NCBI RefSeq assembly: GCF_949987515.2
Contig: NC_082702.1
Location: 56,141,600 to 56,205,599, forward strand
Origin: Delphinus delphis
Lineage: Eukaryota; Chordata; Mammalia; Artiodactyla; Delphinidae
Length of the DNA stretch: 64,000 nucleotides
Direction of reading: 5' to 3'
The translations under genes were made by a program, and so were the position numbers. Shown in pieces: positions 22,983 to 33,124 of the stretch. The notes below the pieces were generated by a model. The model was not told where the DNA came from. It saw only the letters and a program-made list of their open reading frames with translations, and did not search any database. Every line of letters begins with the position of its first letter. Position 1 is the stretch's first letter.

Positions 22983-23596
22983 GGGACTTAACCTGGTGGT
23001 GCAGTGGTTAAGAATCCACCTGCCGGGCTTCCCTGGTGGTGCAGTGGTTGAGAGTCCGCCTGCCGATGCAGGGGACATGGGTTCGTGCCCCGGTCCAGGA
23101 GGATCGCACATGCCACGGAGCGGCTGGGCCCGTGAGCCATGGCCGCTGAGCCTGCACGTCCGGAGCCTGTGCTCCACAATGGGAGAGGCCACAACAGTGA
23201 GAAAAAAAAAACAAAAAAAAAGAATCCACCTGCCAATGCAGGGGACACGGGTTCGATCCCTGGTCTGGGAAGATCCCAGATGCCGTGGAGCAACTAAGCC
23301 CATTCACCACAACTACGAGCCTGTGCTCTAGAGCCCGCAAGCCACAACTACTGAGCCCGCGCACCACAACTACTGAAGCCGTGCATCCTAGTGCCCGAGT
23401 GCTGCAACTCCTGAGCCCACGTGCTGCAACTACTGAAGCCCGCGCACCTAGAGCCCGTGCTCTGCAACAAAAGAAGCCACCACAATGAGAAGCCCGCTCA
23501 CTGCAACGAAGAGTAACCCCCGCTTGCCACAACTAGAGAAAGCCTGTGTGCAGCAACAAAGACCCAATGCAGCCAAAACAGAAAAGAAAGGAAAAT
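22983..23596 (+). mobile_element. CHR-type long SINE interrupted by another SINE
   Basis: The head GGGACTTAACCTGGTGGTGC at 22983-23024 continues at 23235 (AATGCAGGGGACACGGGTTC) to the tail GCAGCCAAAACAGAAAAG near 23590. The break is a short CHR SINE at 23025-23219. This long SINE itself sits in the A-rich tail of the preceding element. Confidence 0.92.
23025..23219 (+). mobile_element. CHR-type short SINE nested inside a long SINE
   Basis: GGGCTTCCCTGGTGGTGCAG to ACAACAGTGAG plus poly-A. It is flanked by an exact 15-base target-site duplication of host-SINE sequence, AAGAATCCACCTGCC, at 23010-23024 and 23220-23234. It is the last of three insertions here. Confidence 0.95.
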
Positions 23597-23744
23597 AAAG
23601 TACTAATCATTTACATTATAGGCATGACTGAAATTGTCTGACTTTCTGTCCTTTGCTTCCCACCATTCTTCTTTCTCCTTCCTGTTGGAGGTGGATGTCT
23701 CCACGCATGTTTGCGCTGAAGTACAGATGCAGGTGATAACTGCC

Positions 23745-23890
23745 GTCTTTAGCACCTGCCAGGTCCCGGCTGCTTCACACATCTCATTTCACCTTCGCAG
23801 CAGCTCTTTGAGGTGGATGCTTCTCTCTGCAGTTTGCAAAGGAGGACATGGGCTCAGGGCAATCAAAGGGACTTCGGGGCAGGAGCGCAC
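23745..23890 (-). mobile_element. MIR fragment, antisense
   Basis: CCAGGTCCCGGCTGCTTCACAC, CTCATTTCACCTTCGCAGCAG and GTTTGCAAAGGAGGAC match the reverse complement of MIR. Confidence 0.6.
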
Positions 23891-24424
23891 GGCTGGGGTG
23901 GTGGAGACAGGACGTGAGCTCAGTCAGCGTGCTCCGTAACAGACTAGGACCTGTGCAGCGCTGGCTCAAAGGTCGTAGGAACTCAGAATCTTCCATGGTT
24001 AGGTTGAGTTGTTTCCTAGTGTTGACTTTGCACAGCTCTCCTCATGGTGAGTGCCCTGGAGAATCTGTGACGAAATATTCCCGGAGGCATGGAGCGTGAC
24101 TCCTGCTGAAACCAGAGCAATTATACCCGAGCACCTGACTGTTCCCCAGTCAGGGCTTGTGGGGCTGTTGGACGTGATGGACACAAAGTGTCTGGCTTTG
24201 GGGACAGGAGAGCCTTTGTTCCAGAAGCTGTTCTCAGCAGCCTGAGACGTTTCTTGCTGAACTCTTGCCAGGAATTAGAAGACCTCTTAGCCGTCAGTGC
24301 GCTTACTCGGTGTCCATTTGATTTGCCATCTAGTATATGTTGCCTTGCTGCCTCGTAATACTACCCGATTTTCCTTTTTCAGTTTTTTCATCATTCAAGG
24401 AATGGATTTGACATTTAAGGTCCC

Positions 24425-25170
24425 GTATGAGTTTCCTCTTGCTGCTGTAACAAATTACCACCAACTTAATGGCTGAAAACAACACACATTTAAGTCCTGG
24501 AGATATAACGTACAGCACGGTGACTCTGGTTAACAGAATGTCTTGCATATTTGAAAGTTGCTAAGAGAGCAGATCTTAAAAGTTCTCGTCACGAGAAAAA
24601 AAATTCTGTAGCCGTGTGTGGTGACAGATGTTAACTAGACTTTTGCGGTGATCATTTCACAGTGTGTACAAATATCGAATCATCCTGTTGTATATGTGAA
24701 GCCAATATAATGTGGTATGTCTGTCCTACCACACCACTTTGTTTTCCTGCAGCTCTGGAGTCAGAAGTCTGACACGGGTCTCACTGGGCTGACAGCAGGT
24801 GTGGGCAGGGCTGTGCTCCTTCTGGACGCGCCAGGGGAGAATCCTTTCCTGGCCTTTCCACCTTCCAGAGGCAGCTGCATCCCTAGGCTCGTGGCCCCTT
24901 CCTCTTTCTTCAAAGTCAGCAGCATAACAGCTTCAAATGTCTCTTTCTCTCTCTCTCTGACTCTGTTTCTGTCATCACGTCTCTTTCCCTGACTCTGACC
25001 CTCTTGCAGTCCTCTTGTAAGGACCCTTGTGATGACACTGGACCCACCTGGATGAGGCAGGATACTCTCCCCATTTCAAGACTTATAATCACATCTCTTT
25101 TCTGTACTCCCCCCCCCCCGCCGCCCCGCCCTTCTTTCTGTCACAGGATCTGCACAAGTTGTAATCCTGT
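24425..25170 (-). mobile_element. MaLR-like LTR, antisense, with L1 insertion
   Basis: GAGTTTCCTCTTGCTGCTG, TAACAAATTACCACCAAC and TTAATGGCTGAAAACAACAC begin an antisense MaLR-type LTR that resumes at about 24740 (GCAGCTCTGGAGTCAGAAG) and continues with the CTTGTAAGGACCCTTGTGATG region. It is interrupted at about 24497-24716 by forward L1 3' sequence. Confidence 0.6.
24497..24716 (+). mobile_element. LINE-1 3' fragment, forward
   Basis: GGTGACTCTGGTTAACAG, GGTGACAGATGTTAACTAG, GATCATTTCACAGTGTGTAC and ATCCTGTTGTATATGTG match old L1 3' sequence. It sits inside an antisense LTR. Confidence 0.7.
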
Positions 25171-26913
25171 ATGTGTGTTTTCAGGGCTGTCTCCCCCACT
25201 GTTTTAGGAACTCTGTCTTGTCCACAGCTCTATTCCTGGGACTGAGCAAGGGATGTTGCTTGAATTATCCTCAAATTGAAAATTTTCTCCTTTGATCCAT
25301 TCCTATCCACTTGCAGGCCGTGTGTTTGTCCAATAAGAGAGGAAGAAATCCAACACAGTATTCTAACCCCAGGGGCTTTGCAGCCAGTGTCGCGGCATAC
25401 ACTTAGGTAAGCATCGCGGCCTCCCCAAGTGGCCCGGTGCTGTGGGCAGTGCCAGGCCCGGGGAGCTGGGCGCTGGGGAAGTAAACCCTCCGTGAAGATG
25501 CCAAGTAAAGGCGGACCTCGGCTCCCGTCTCCTTTTCTGGTTGCTTTTATTTTCTCCGTGAAATAGGAACAAGATCAAGGGAGTGCTGGAGGCTTGAGGA
25601 GAGAGAAAGTATGCGATGGTTTCCAGGAGAGAGGAGCAGGATAAAGAGATGGGTCCAGTTACCGGGCAGCAGGAAGGCGCTCAGAGGACCAGGAACGTGA
25701 CTAAAGAGAGGCGGGCCAGCCGTTGCGTGCTCTCCCCTGGCCACGTTCCACCGCGGGGCACAGGCAGGAGAAAGGGTGGCGTTTGGCCAGGCTTGGTACC
25801 CGCCGAGAGGGTGACACTCTGCGGGTACTGGTTCCCCTTCCTTTTGGGCCGAGCAGGTGGGACCTCCCACTGCGGACAGAGGGCGGGTCTGGAGGTGGGA
25901 GTGGCGCTCACGGACCTCCAGAGCAGCCAGGATGTGTCCATCAGGGAAACCCCAGTGTACTTTCCTCCGAGGCTGTCCTTAACTCTGATCTCATGAACAC
26001 ATGGTAGGCGGAGAGCACAGGGCCCTGAGGCCACTGACCCAGGCCTGACGCCCCCGCTAGGGACCGTGGTCTGAACAGAGAGCTCAGCACACAGATCTTT
26101 ACCTGGAAACTTGAGCGGCCCCCATGCCCGGCAGGTGGGGGGCATGGCAGTGTAAATCCTCAAGAAACTTACATTCTGGTTGTGATGGATCAGCTGACAC
26201 CAGAACACAGTTACACGTGATATTTAACTAGCTCAGAAGTTATTTCTCATTCAGACCTGGGGATTATGACCCAGCCTGGTTTGAATTTACCCCTGAGCCA
26301 GGCAATAGGAGAAAAAACCAGGGGCCAGGAGAGTTGAAGGCCAAGTTCCTGTCTGTGCTGTGGGTTGCTCCTGACAGGTGTGTTCTCAGGGCCTTTTATG
26401 GACCACATCTGTGGCTCAGGCAGCCCCGGGGACTCCCCCGGTCTTCTGGTGTGGTAGGTCCCGCTGATGGGAAGTGACGCCCCATCATTCAGTTTCCTTT
26501 CACATCAGTTTCTTTTGAATCCTGTTACTCTCACACTTCAAGAAGTGTTGGGAAAAGCCCTTCCTAGGAATTTCTGGTGCTGTGGGCTTTTGCCCCTCAG
26601 ACTGCCCGCAGGGCCTTGGGGACTGACAGGCAAAGGGTGGGCGTCATCGAGCCAGAAGGCCACCAACTGGGGTGAGGGAACTTGGTGATGCCCACCAGGC
26701 AGGTCTAGCTGCTCCCTGCAGGGCTGGCACTCGCCCAGGGACAGTAGCACTCGGTCATTTTAGAAGCCACTGTGCTCTCCGAGGGACCCTGTGCTGGGTC
26801 ACTGACCCTTTGACAGTACCAATGGGGTGACTTTGGTTTGGGGGCAGATTTGAAGGCTGGGGAGCAGAGGAAGGAGGGAGTGGAGGCGAAGAGATTTAAA
26901 AGAGACTGAAGCT
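25171..26913. other. Intergenic DNA, no gene seen
   Basis: GC-moderate unique DNA. A C-run with CCGCCGCCCCGCCC lies at about 25110-25130. Open frames up to 175 codons overlap in several registers and show no domain. No RNA gene seen. Confidence 0.5.
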
Positions 26914-27050
26914 GGGAATTCCCTGGTGTCCAGTGGTTAGGACTCCACGCTTCCACTGTCGGGGCCCGGGTTCGATCCCTGATCAGGGAACTAAGATCCT
27001 GCAAGCTGTGTGGTGTGGCCTCCCCCCGCCCCCCACCCCGAAAAAAAGAA
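26914..27050 (+). mobile_element. Short CHR-type SINE (single-tRNA form)
   Basis: GGGAATTCCCTGGTGTCCAG, CGGGTTCGATCCCTGATCAG and AGATCCTGCAAGCTGTG, then a C-rich stretch and an A-rich tail. Confidence 0.88.
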
Positions 27051-27067
27051 AAGGAAGAAGCATAACT

Positions 27068-27270
27068 CAGTGGTTCTCATCTGGGGGCGGTTGTACCCCC
27101 AAGGGACATTGGGCAGTGCCTGGAAACGTTTCTGGTTGTCACAACCAGAGGAGGGGGTGCGATTGGCATCTAGTGGGTGGCGGCCAGGGATGCTCTCAAC
27201 ACCTGCAGTGCCCAGGCCTGCCCCACCATGAGCTATGATCCAGCCCTAAAGTCAGCAGAAGCCACTCAAA
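27068..27270 (+). mobile_element. MER5A-like hAT DNA transposon remnant
   Basis: Starts with the terminal inverted repeat CAGTGGTTCTCATCTGGGGG, then GTCACAACCAGAGGAGGGGG and GCATCTAGTGGGTGGCGGCC, as in the non-autonomous hAT-Charlie element MER5A. It is old, without transposase. Confidence 0.8.
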
Positions 27271-28375
27271 GGAGCGGCTGAGGCTGGAGGACAGGGAACC
27301 CGAGGATTTCCACCCGAGCCCCTCAGGAAAGACTCATTCTGCTGGGAACTTCTCCAGTGGAGAAAGCTCCTTTTTTTTTTTTTCTTGAGCTGCCAACAGT
27401 GTGTGTGATGTGGCCTTTGGGTTGAATTGTGGACGTGGAAAAGTTGATGTTGGGCTCCGGAGTGTTGATCTTTTCCCTATGAAGCGTCCTTTTTGATTTC
27501 CCCTTATCTACACAGGAGAGGGTATCGCCAGTTATTGGCCCCTTGATACACATGATTTACATCCCACGTTGCCTCTCCTTGGATGGTCGCTGTTGAACCT
27601 TTCCTCTAGTGGGGACACAGCAGCTCGGGCTGGTTTTAGGAGGTCCTGTGCACCTGGGCGTGGCAGGTGGTGCTATTGGTGATGGTTCACCCCAGACCAG
27701 CCTTGCTGGGTGCCTTTCCCACTAACCTGACTCTCGCCACCGAGGATGGCTCCCTGGTGGCCCGTACCGGTCCTTTGAAGGCTCAGCCCCGCACAGGCGG
27801 CCTTGGACGTGGAGCACAGAGGGGCTGGCTGGGCCTCTCTGCCCTGTCCGACTCATGCCTTTTCAGGTGGATCCGAGGACCATCTGTCATCTCGTGATGG
27901 GTCCATGGAGAACCCTTCTCTCTTCAAGACTGCCCTCGATGTAAGTGTTAGCCAAGTGTCACAGAAAATGAGGGATGAGGGTGGGCGCGAGCATCCTCAG
28001 ATCGCTGAGGCTCCAGGTCCGGGATGTACACGGGGGAACGCAGTGTGGAAAGTCCACGCTGACATGGCAGCTGAGAACCAAAACCCCTCTGAGCTTGAGG
28101 TCAAAGTTGTCTAAAAAAAGAGAAACCGAGAGTCTTGGGCCACGTGCCCGGAGAGCCACATGTCTGGGCTAGGGGCCTGGCGTGGGGGCGGCATAGGAAA
28201 AGCCTGAAAATTCTGCAGTGTTTTGTTTTCACTCACCTAGATTTAGAGGAGTCTTCTGGCAAAACGAAACTGCAGTCTTACTTCCCCACCCTAGCCTCCT
28301 GGTGACCGCAGTAATGGGCTTGCTCTTGGTCACGGACTCTGGATGGCTTTGGGGGTTCAGCTTTGCCAGCAGGTA
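27271..28375. other. Intergenic DNA, no gene seen
   Basis: Unique sequence with a T-run at 27370-27383. No coding exon with splice signals or known domain was recognised. Confidence 0.5.
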
Positions 28376-28782
28376 ATTTATGGACAGTACACTTCACCAG
28401 TTTTAAGTGGACAATTTAGTGAGTTTCAACAAACGTGTACAGTCGTGGAAGCACCGCAATTACGAGATAAAACGTTCCCATCACCCCCCGAAGTTCTCTT
28501 ATCTCCTTGTAGCTAATCTCCTCCCTCTTCCCCTGGTCCCTGGCAACCACTCATCTGCTTTCGCTCACTGTGGTTTGGTCTTTTTAAATAATTGCATGTA
28601 CATGGAATGTTACAGTAAGTAGTCTGTATGTTTGGCTTTTTAAACTTGATGTCACACTTTTACGATTCACCCGCACCGTCGTGTGTATCAGCAGTTTGTT
28701 CTTTTAGCTGAGTACTATTCCATGGCCTGGCGACACCCCAGTTTGTTCCTCAATTCACCAGTCTTTTTAGGAATGAAGTTTT

Positions 28783-29043
28783 TAATATTTTATTTATTTA
28801 TTTATGGCTGTGTCGGGTCTCAGTTGTGGCACGTTGTGGCGCGTGGGCTTCTCTCTAGTTGTGGCACACGGGCTCCAGAGCACGCGGGCTCTGTAGTTTG
28901 CGGCACACAGGCTCTCTAGTTGAGGTGCGTGGGCTTAGTTGCCCCGCAGCATGTGGGATCTTAGTTCCCCCATCAGGGATCGAACCCATGTCCCCTGGAT
29001 TGGAAGGCGGGTTCTTAACCACTGGACCACCAGGGGAGTCCCC
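28783..29043 (-). mobile_element. CHR-type long SINE, antisense (diverged)
   Basis: TTTATTTATTTATGGCTGTG tail and end ACCACCAGGGGAGTCCC. The sequence is more diverged than other copies. TTCACCAGT occurs on both sides (about 28756 and 29045) and may be the target-site duplication. Confidence 0.85.
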
Positions 29044-29669
29044 AGTTCACCAGTTAATGGACAGTTGGGTTGTCTCCAGTTTTTGAAGCCTTGAATAAAG
29101 CTGCTGTAAACATTCATTTATAGATACATTAATGTGAACGTATGTTTTCTGTTTTTGTGGCAAATACCTATGAGTGGAATTGCTGCGTCATGTGATAGGT
29201 TTATGGCTTACCTTTTAAGGGACCACCAAACTGTTTCCCAAAGCAGCTGCACCACTCTACACTCGCGCCAGCAGAGCCATAGTGCCCGTTGCCCCACATC
29301 CTTCGCAGCACTTGGCGGTGTTAGTGTTTTAATTTTAACTTTCCTAATGACCATATAGGGGTGTCCCTTCGTGGGTTTAATTTGTATTTCTGTGATGACC
29401 AATGATGTTTTCATGTGCTTATTGGCCCTCTGTTTATCTTCTTTGATGAAATGTCTGCTCAGATCATTTGACTATTTTAAAAAACTGGGTTGTTTGTTTT
29501 CTTATTATTGAGTTGCAAGAGTTCTTTATATTCTAGAGACAGGTCCTTTGTCAGACACACGTTTTGCAACTATTTTTTGTGGTTTGCCTTTTCATTTTCT
29601 TAACAGTGTCACCTAAGAGCAAAACTTTTAAAATTTTTGATGAAGTCCAGTTTATCAAATATTTCTTTT

Positions 29670-29874
29670 TTTTTTTTTTCTTGTGGTACGCGGGCCTCTC
29701 ACTGTTGTGGCCTCTCCCATTGCGGAGCACAGGCTCCGGACGTCCAGGCTCAGCGGCCGTGGCTCACGGGCCCAGCCGCTCCGTGGCATGTGGGATCTTC
29801 CCGGACTGGGGCATGAACCTGTGTCCCCTGCATCGGCAGGCAGACTCTCAACCACTGTGCCACCAGGGAAGCCC
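29670..29874 (-). mobile_element. CHR-type short SINE, antisense
   Basis: Poly-T, TTGTGGTACGCGGGCCTCTC, to CCACCAGGGAAGCCC. It directly abuts another antisense SINE at 29875. The two share a single outer target-site duplication, TCAAATATTTCTTTT, at 29655-29669 and 30171-30185. Confidence 0.93.
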
Positions 29875-30170
29875 TTTTTTAAAAAATTAATTAATTAATT
29901 AATTTTTGGCTGTGTTGGGTCTTCGTTTCTGTGCGAGGGCTTTCTCTAGTTGCGGCAAGCGGGGGCCACTCTTCATTGCGGTGCGCGGGCCTCTCACTGC
30001 CCCGGCCTCTCTTGTTGCGGAGCACAGGCTCCAGACGCACAGGCTCAGTAGTTGTGGCTCACGGGCCCATTTGCTCTGCGGCCTGGGGGATCTTCCCAGA
30101 CCAGGGCTCGAACCCGTGTCCCCTGCATTGGCAGGCAGATTCTTAACCACTGCGCCACCAGGGAAGCCCC
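29875..30170 (-). mobile_element. CHR-type long SINE, antisense
   Basis: TTAATTAATTAATTTTTGGC tail, TGTTGGGTCTTCGTTTCTG body and CCACCAGGGAAGCCCC end. Second member of the tandem pair with the shared duplication. Confidence 0.94.
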
Positions 30171-30609
30171 TCAAATATTTCTTTTATAGTTTTTTTGTGT
30201 CCTGTTTAAGAAATCTTTGCCCAACCCAAAGTCACTTAGATTTTCTACTGTGTTTTCTTCTAGAAGTTTTATAGTTTTAGCTCTTACATTTATGTCTTAG
30301 ACTTATTTTGAGTTCATTTTTGTATATGATATGAGTCACTGGTCTTTTTTTTTTTTTTTTCCTGTATGTATGCCCAATTGTTCAGCTGTTGGGACTACCA
30401 TTAGTTGGAAAAATTATTCTTTCTCTGTTAAATTGCCTTGGCACCTTTATAGAAAATCAACTGGCCACGTCTAAGTGGATCTATTTCTAGGCTCTATTCT
30501 GTTCTGATTTTACTGGAAGAAGTAAGATTAAAGCACAGTGCCTCTCGTGAAAACCCATTCATACTTTATCCAATAATGTATTTATCTAGGATGCCAATTA
30601 GAATATTTC

Positions 30610-30732
30610 TACTCCAAAGCTAAAAAGAAGAGTGGATATATGTCTCTGTATAACTGATTCACTTTGTTGCACAGCAGAAACTAACACAACATTGTAAAGC
30701 AACTATACTCCAATAAAAATTAATTAAAAAAA
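30610..30732 (+). mobile_element. Very short 5'-truncated LINE-1 insertion
   Basis: TATAACTGATTCACTTTG, CTAACACAACATTGTAAAGC and AACTATACTCCAATAAAAATT, then an A-run. It is flanked by the duplication AGAATATTTC at 30600-30609 and 30733-30742. Same L1 3' family as at 15884-16149. Confidence 0.9.
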
Positions 30733-30742
30733 AGAATATTTC

Positions 30743-33068
30743 CATTTCCTCTGAAGAGTATAGTCTATTTTTGTGCAAGATTGTAGTGCGTTTCGGTCAA
30801 AAGCATTAATATCTGGGAACAGTTTAAATACTGTAACTCGTGGAAACAAATGGTCAGAATGGTCGGATGCCTTTTGAGAATGAGGTGTGACAATCTGAAA
30901 TGTACACCTTCTCCCTATTTCTGCATTTCTTTATCTTACACAACTCCCAGGTCAGTGAGTGTCCAAGAGAACCTCTGCCTTAAACCTGGGAGGATGGGAG
31001 CTGGTTTCAAATACAGGTCCCCATCTCAGTGCACCTTAGTAACGCTTCCCAGTTTCTAGGACTATCTTAAATCTTCTCTGGTTGTTCAGATGTCAGGCAT
31101 GAGACTACCTGGGTGAGTTTCTGTTCCCTGGCTCAGTAATTAATATGCACGTTCATCAGTTGTAGACAGTCTGGGGTTACACACATGTGTGATCCTGCAT
31201 TCCCATCTCAGGGTGTGAGGGGGAAAAAGGTGAAAGAGCACTTATATTCTCGCCACCACAAACCATAGTTTTGTATTTGCATTTATTCTTTATCACATGC
31301 ACAGAAACAGTGATACTCTCACAGCGTGTTCTACTTTCATGTATGATATGTTTGATCCCATATGATGTTCTCTAGGGCTTCTTACTCTTTGGTGTTTTAA
31401 ACACTAGCAGGAAAAGAACCCTGTGTGTATTGGGGGAATTGATGCTTTGATTTTGTTATCAGGTGATTTTAAAAACCAGCTCCCATATGGCAGTGTCATT
31501 ATTCATAAAAGAAATTTTGGCTCCAAAGGGCGAAGACCGTCTCAGACTGGTGTTGTCCCTGTACCAGCGTCTGAGAACTGCCATTTAGACCCATGGAAAG
31601 GACACAGGGTCAGAATCAGGCAGTCTTGGGATGTCAAGGGTGTTCGAGAGGGGATTCCTGAAGGGGAGGAGGTTATGTTAGGTCAGCCCTCCGGTCCTTT
31701 CCAACACAAGGAGCGGTTGATTTCATGATCTGGAAAAAACCTGGAATTGCTTCTCAGTCGTCTTGCTCTGATGGCTCAACCCTCATCCCAGGTGCCCAGT
31801 TTCCCCAAAGAAACAGATATGTGAACTTAGGGCTGGAAGTGTCCTTAGAAATTCAGTTTGCTCTCTTTACTAAGGGGAGTTGATTTGTCCACGGTTACCC
31901 AGTCAGTCAGTGACAGGGACAGCTCTCCTGGGCTTTCTAGCTGCTGGATCAGCCAGCCCAGCCTGACGATGCGGCCGTTCTGGCTGTCTGCTTCCTTGCC
32001 AGCTCTGTCCCCTTCTGGGGTTGCGGGGAGTATGGGACAGGCACCACGCCCGGTTTGTTTCCCTCCTGTCTTTTCGCAGTGATCCTTAGAGAAGCTGTCA
32101 CTCCGATGCTTTCTGTTTTCCACTGTTTTATCGCCGTTTCTGACGGGGAGGTGGGAACGTGCGCGGATGCCTGTCTGGGTCTAGGGTCTGCGTGCAGGAT
32201 CCAGGAAGTGCTTTCAACCTCTGAACTGACATTTCCTATGTTCCGATAACAACTAAGTGCTAACTACACAGGATGAGCGCGGAGAGCAAACCGGAGGCGG
32301 CTGGCTGGGGTCGTGGCGTGGGGAGCAACGATTTGCTTTCTTCCTTTAAAATTTTCAGTATTGCCGAGTCATTAATTTTTAATGAATGGGAAGTTGTGAG
32401 AAATACAGAGCGATGTGTATACAGGCTCCGCGCTTTTGATTTTGAGTTTAGAAAAATGATGCCCGAGAGCAAAAGGCTGGACAGCTGCTTGGTCTCCTAC
32501 TTGCGGGTGGAACTTAGAAAATAAAAGTGGAATTACTTCACATTGTTTTCGAAGCGTTAGTCATCGCAATTTGAAAAAAGGGAAGTCAGACATATACAGG
32601 GTGGAAAAAAGCAGTCACTATTGGTGGGTGATGTAAGCATATGTGTCATCATATTAATTAATAATTGATATTAATATGAACAGGGAGATGAGTGAGGTGG
32701 CCAGTTATAAAACAGCTACTCAGAAATCTGTATTTTCCCTTTAAACCAATAATGATCACTTAGAAATCGTAATGGAAGAAAGATTTCATTTTCAGTAACA
32801 ACAAAATGCATTAAAAACCTAGGAAATTTTTCATAAAAACGTGTAGGAGCCAAAGTGAAAAAACTCAAGACTCTGTTAAAGGGCATAAAAGATGACACGG
32901 ATGTTCTTGGATAGAAAGACCTACTATTGAAAGTATGTCAGTTCTTCACGAATTATCTATAATTCAAGTGCAGTTCCAAGCAAATTATTCGTGAGCTTTA
33001 AAAATAGCCCCACAATTAATCTAAAGTTTATCTATAAGACCGTACATGGCAGGATGGCTAGGAAATGG
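30743..33068. other. Intergenic DNA, possible regulatory sequence
   Basis: Largely unique DNA. A MIR-like segment lies at about 31830-31960. The stretch 32260-32530 is unique, retains some CpGs and contains an AT-rich near-palindrome at about 32370-32388 (ATTAATTTTTAATGAATGG) followed by an ETS-like GGGAAGTTG. No gene seen. Confidence 0.5.
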
Positions 33069-33086
33069 GTGTGTGTGTGTGTGTGT
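33069..33086. repeat. (GT)n microsatellite
   Basis: About nine uninterrupted GT dinucleotides. Confidence 0.9.
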
Positions 33087-33124
33087 TTCTAGCTTCTACA
33101 AAATTTATTTTAAAATTTTCGTAT

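Larger units (their letters stand above)
28376..30560 (-). mobile_element. LINE-1 fragment, antisense, carrying three SINEs
   Basis: The + strand shows CCATCACCCCCCGAAGTTC, CCTGGCAACCACTCATCTGC, GAGTGGAATTGCTGCGTCATG, CTTTGTCAGACACACGTTTTG and GATGAAGTCCAGTTTATC, the reverse complement of old L1 3' sequence. SINEs at 28783-29043, 29670-29874 and 29875-30170 interrupt it. The L1 text resumes after each. Confidence 0.85.
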
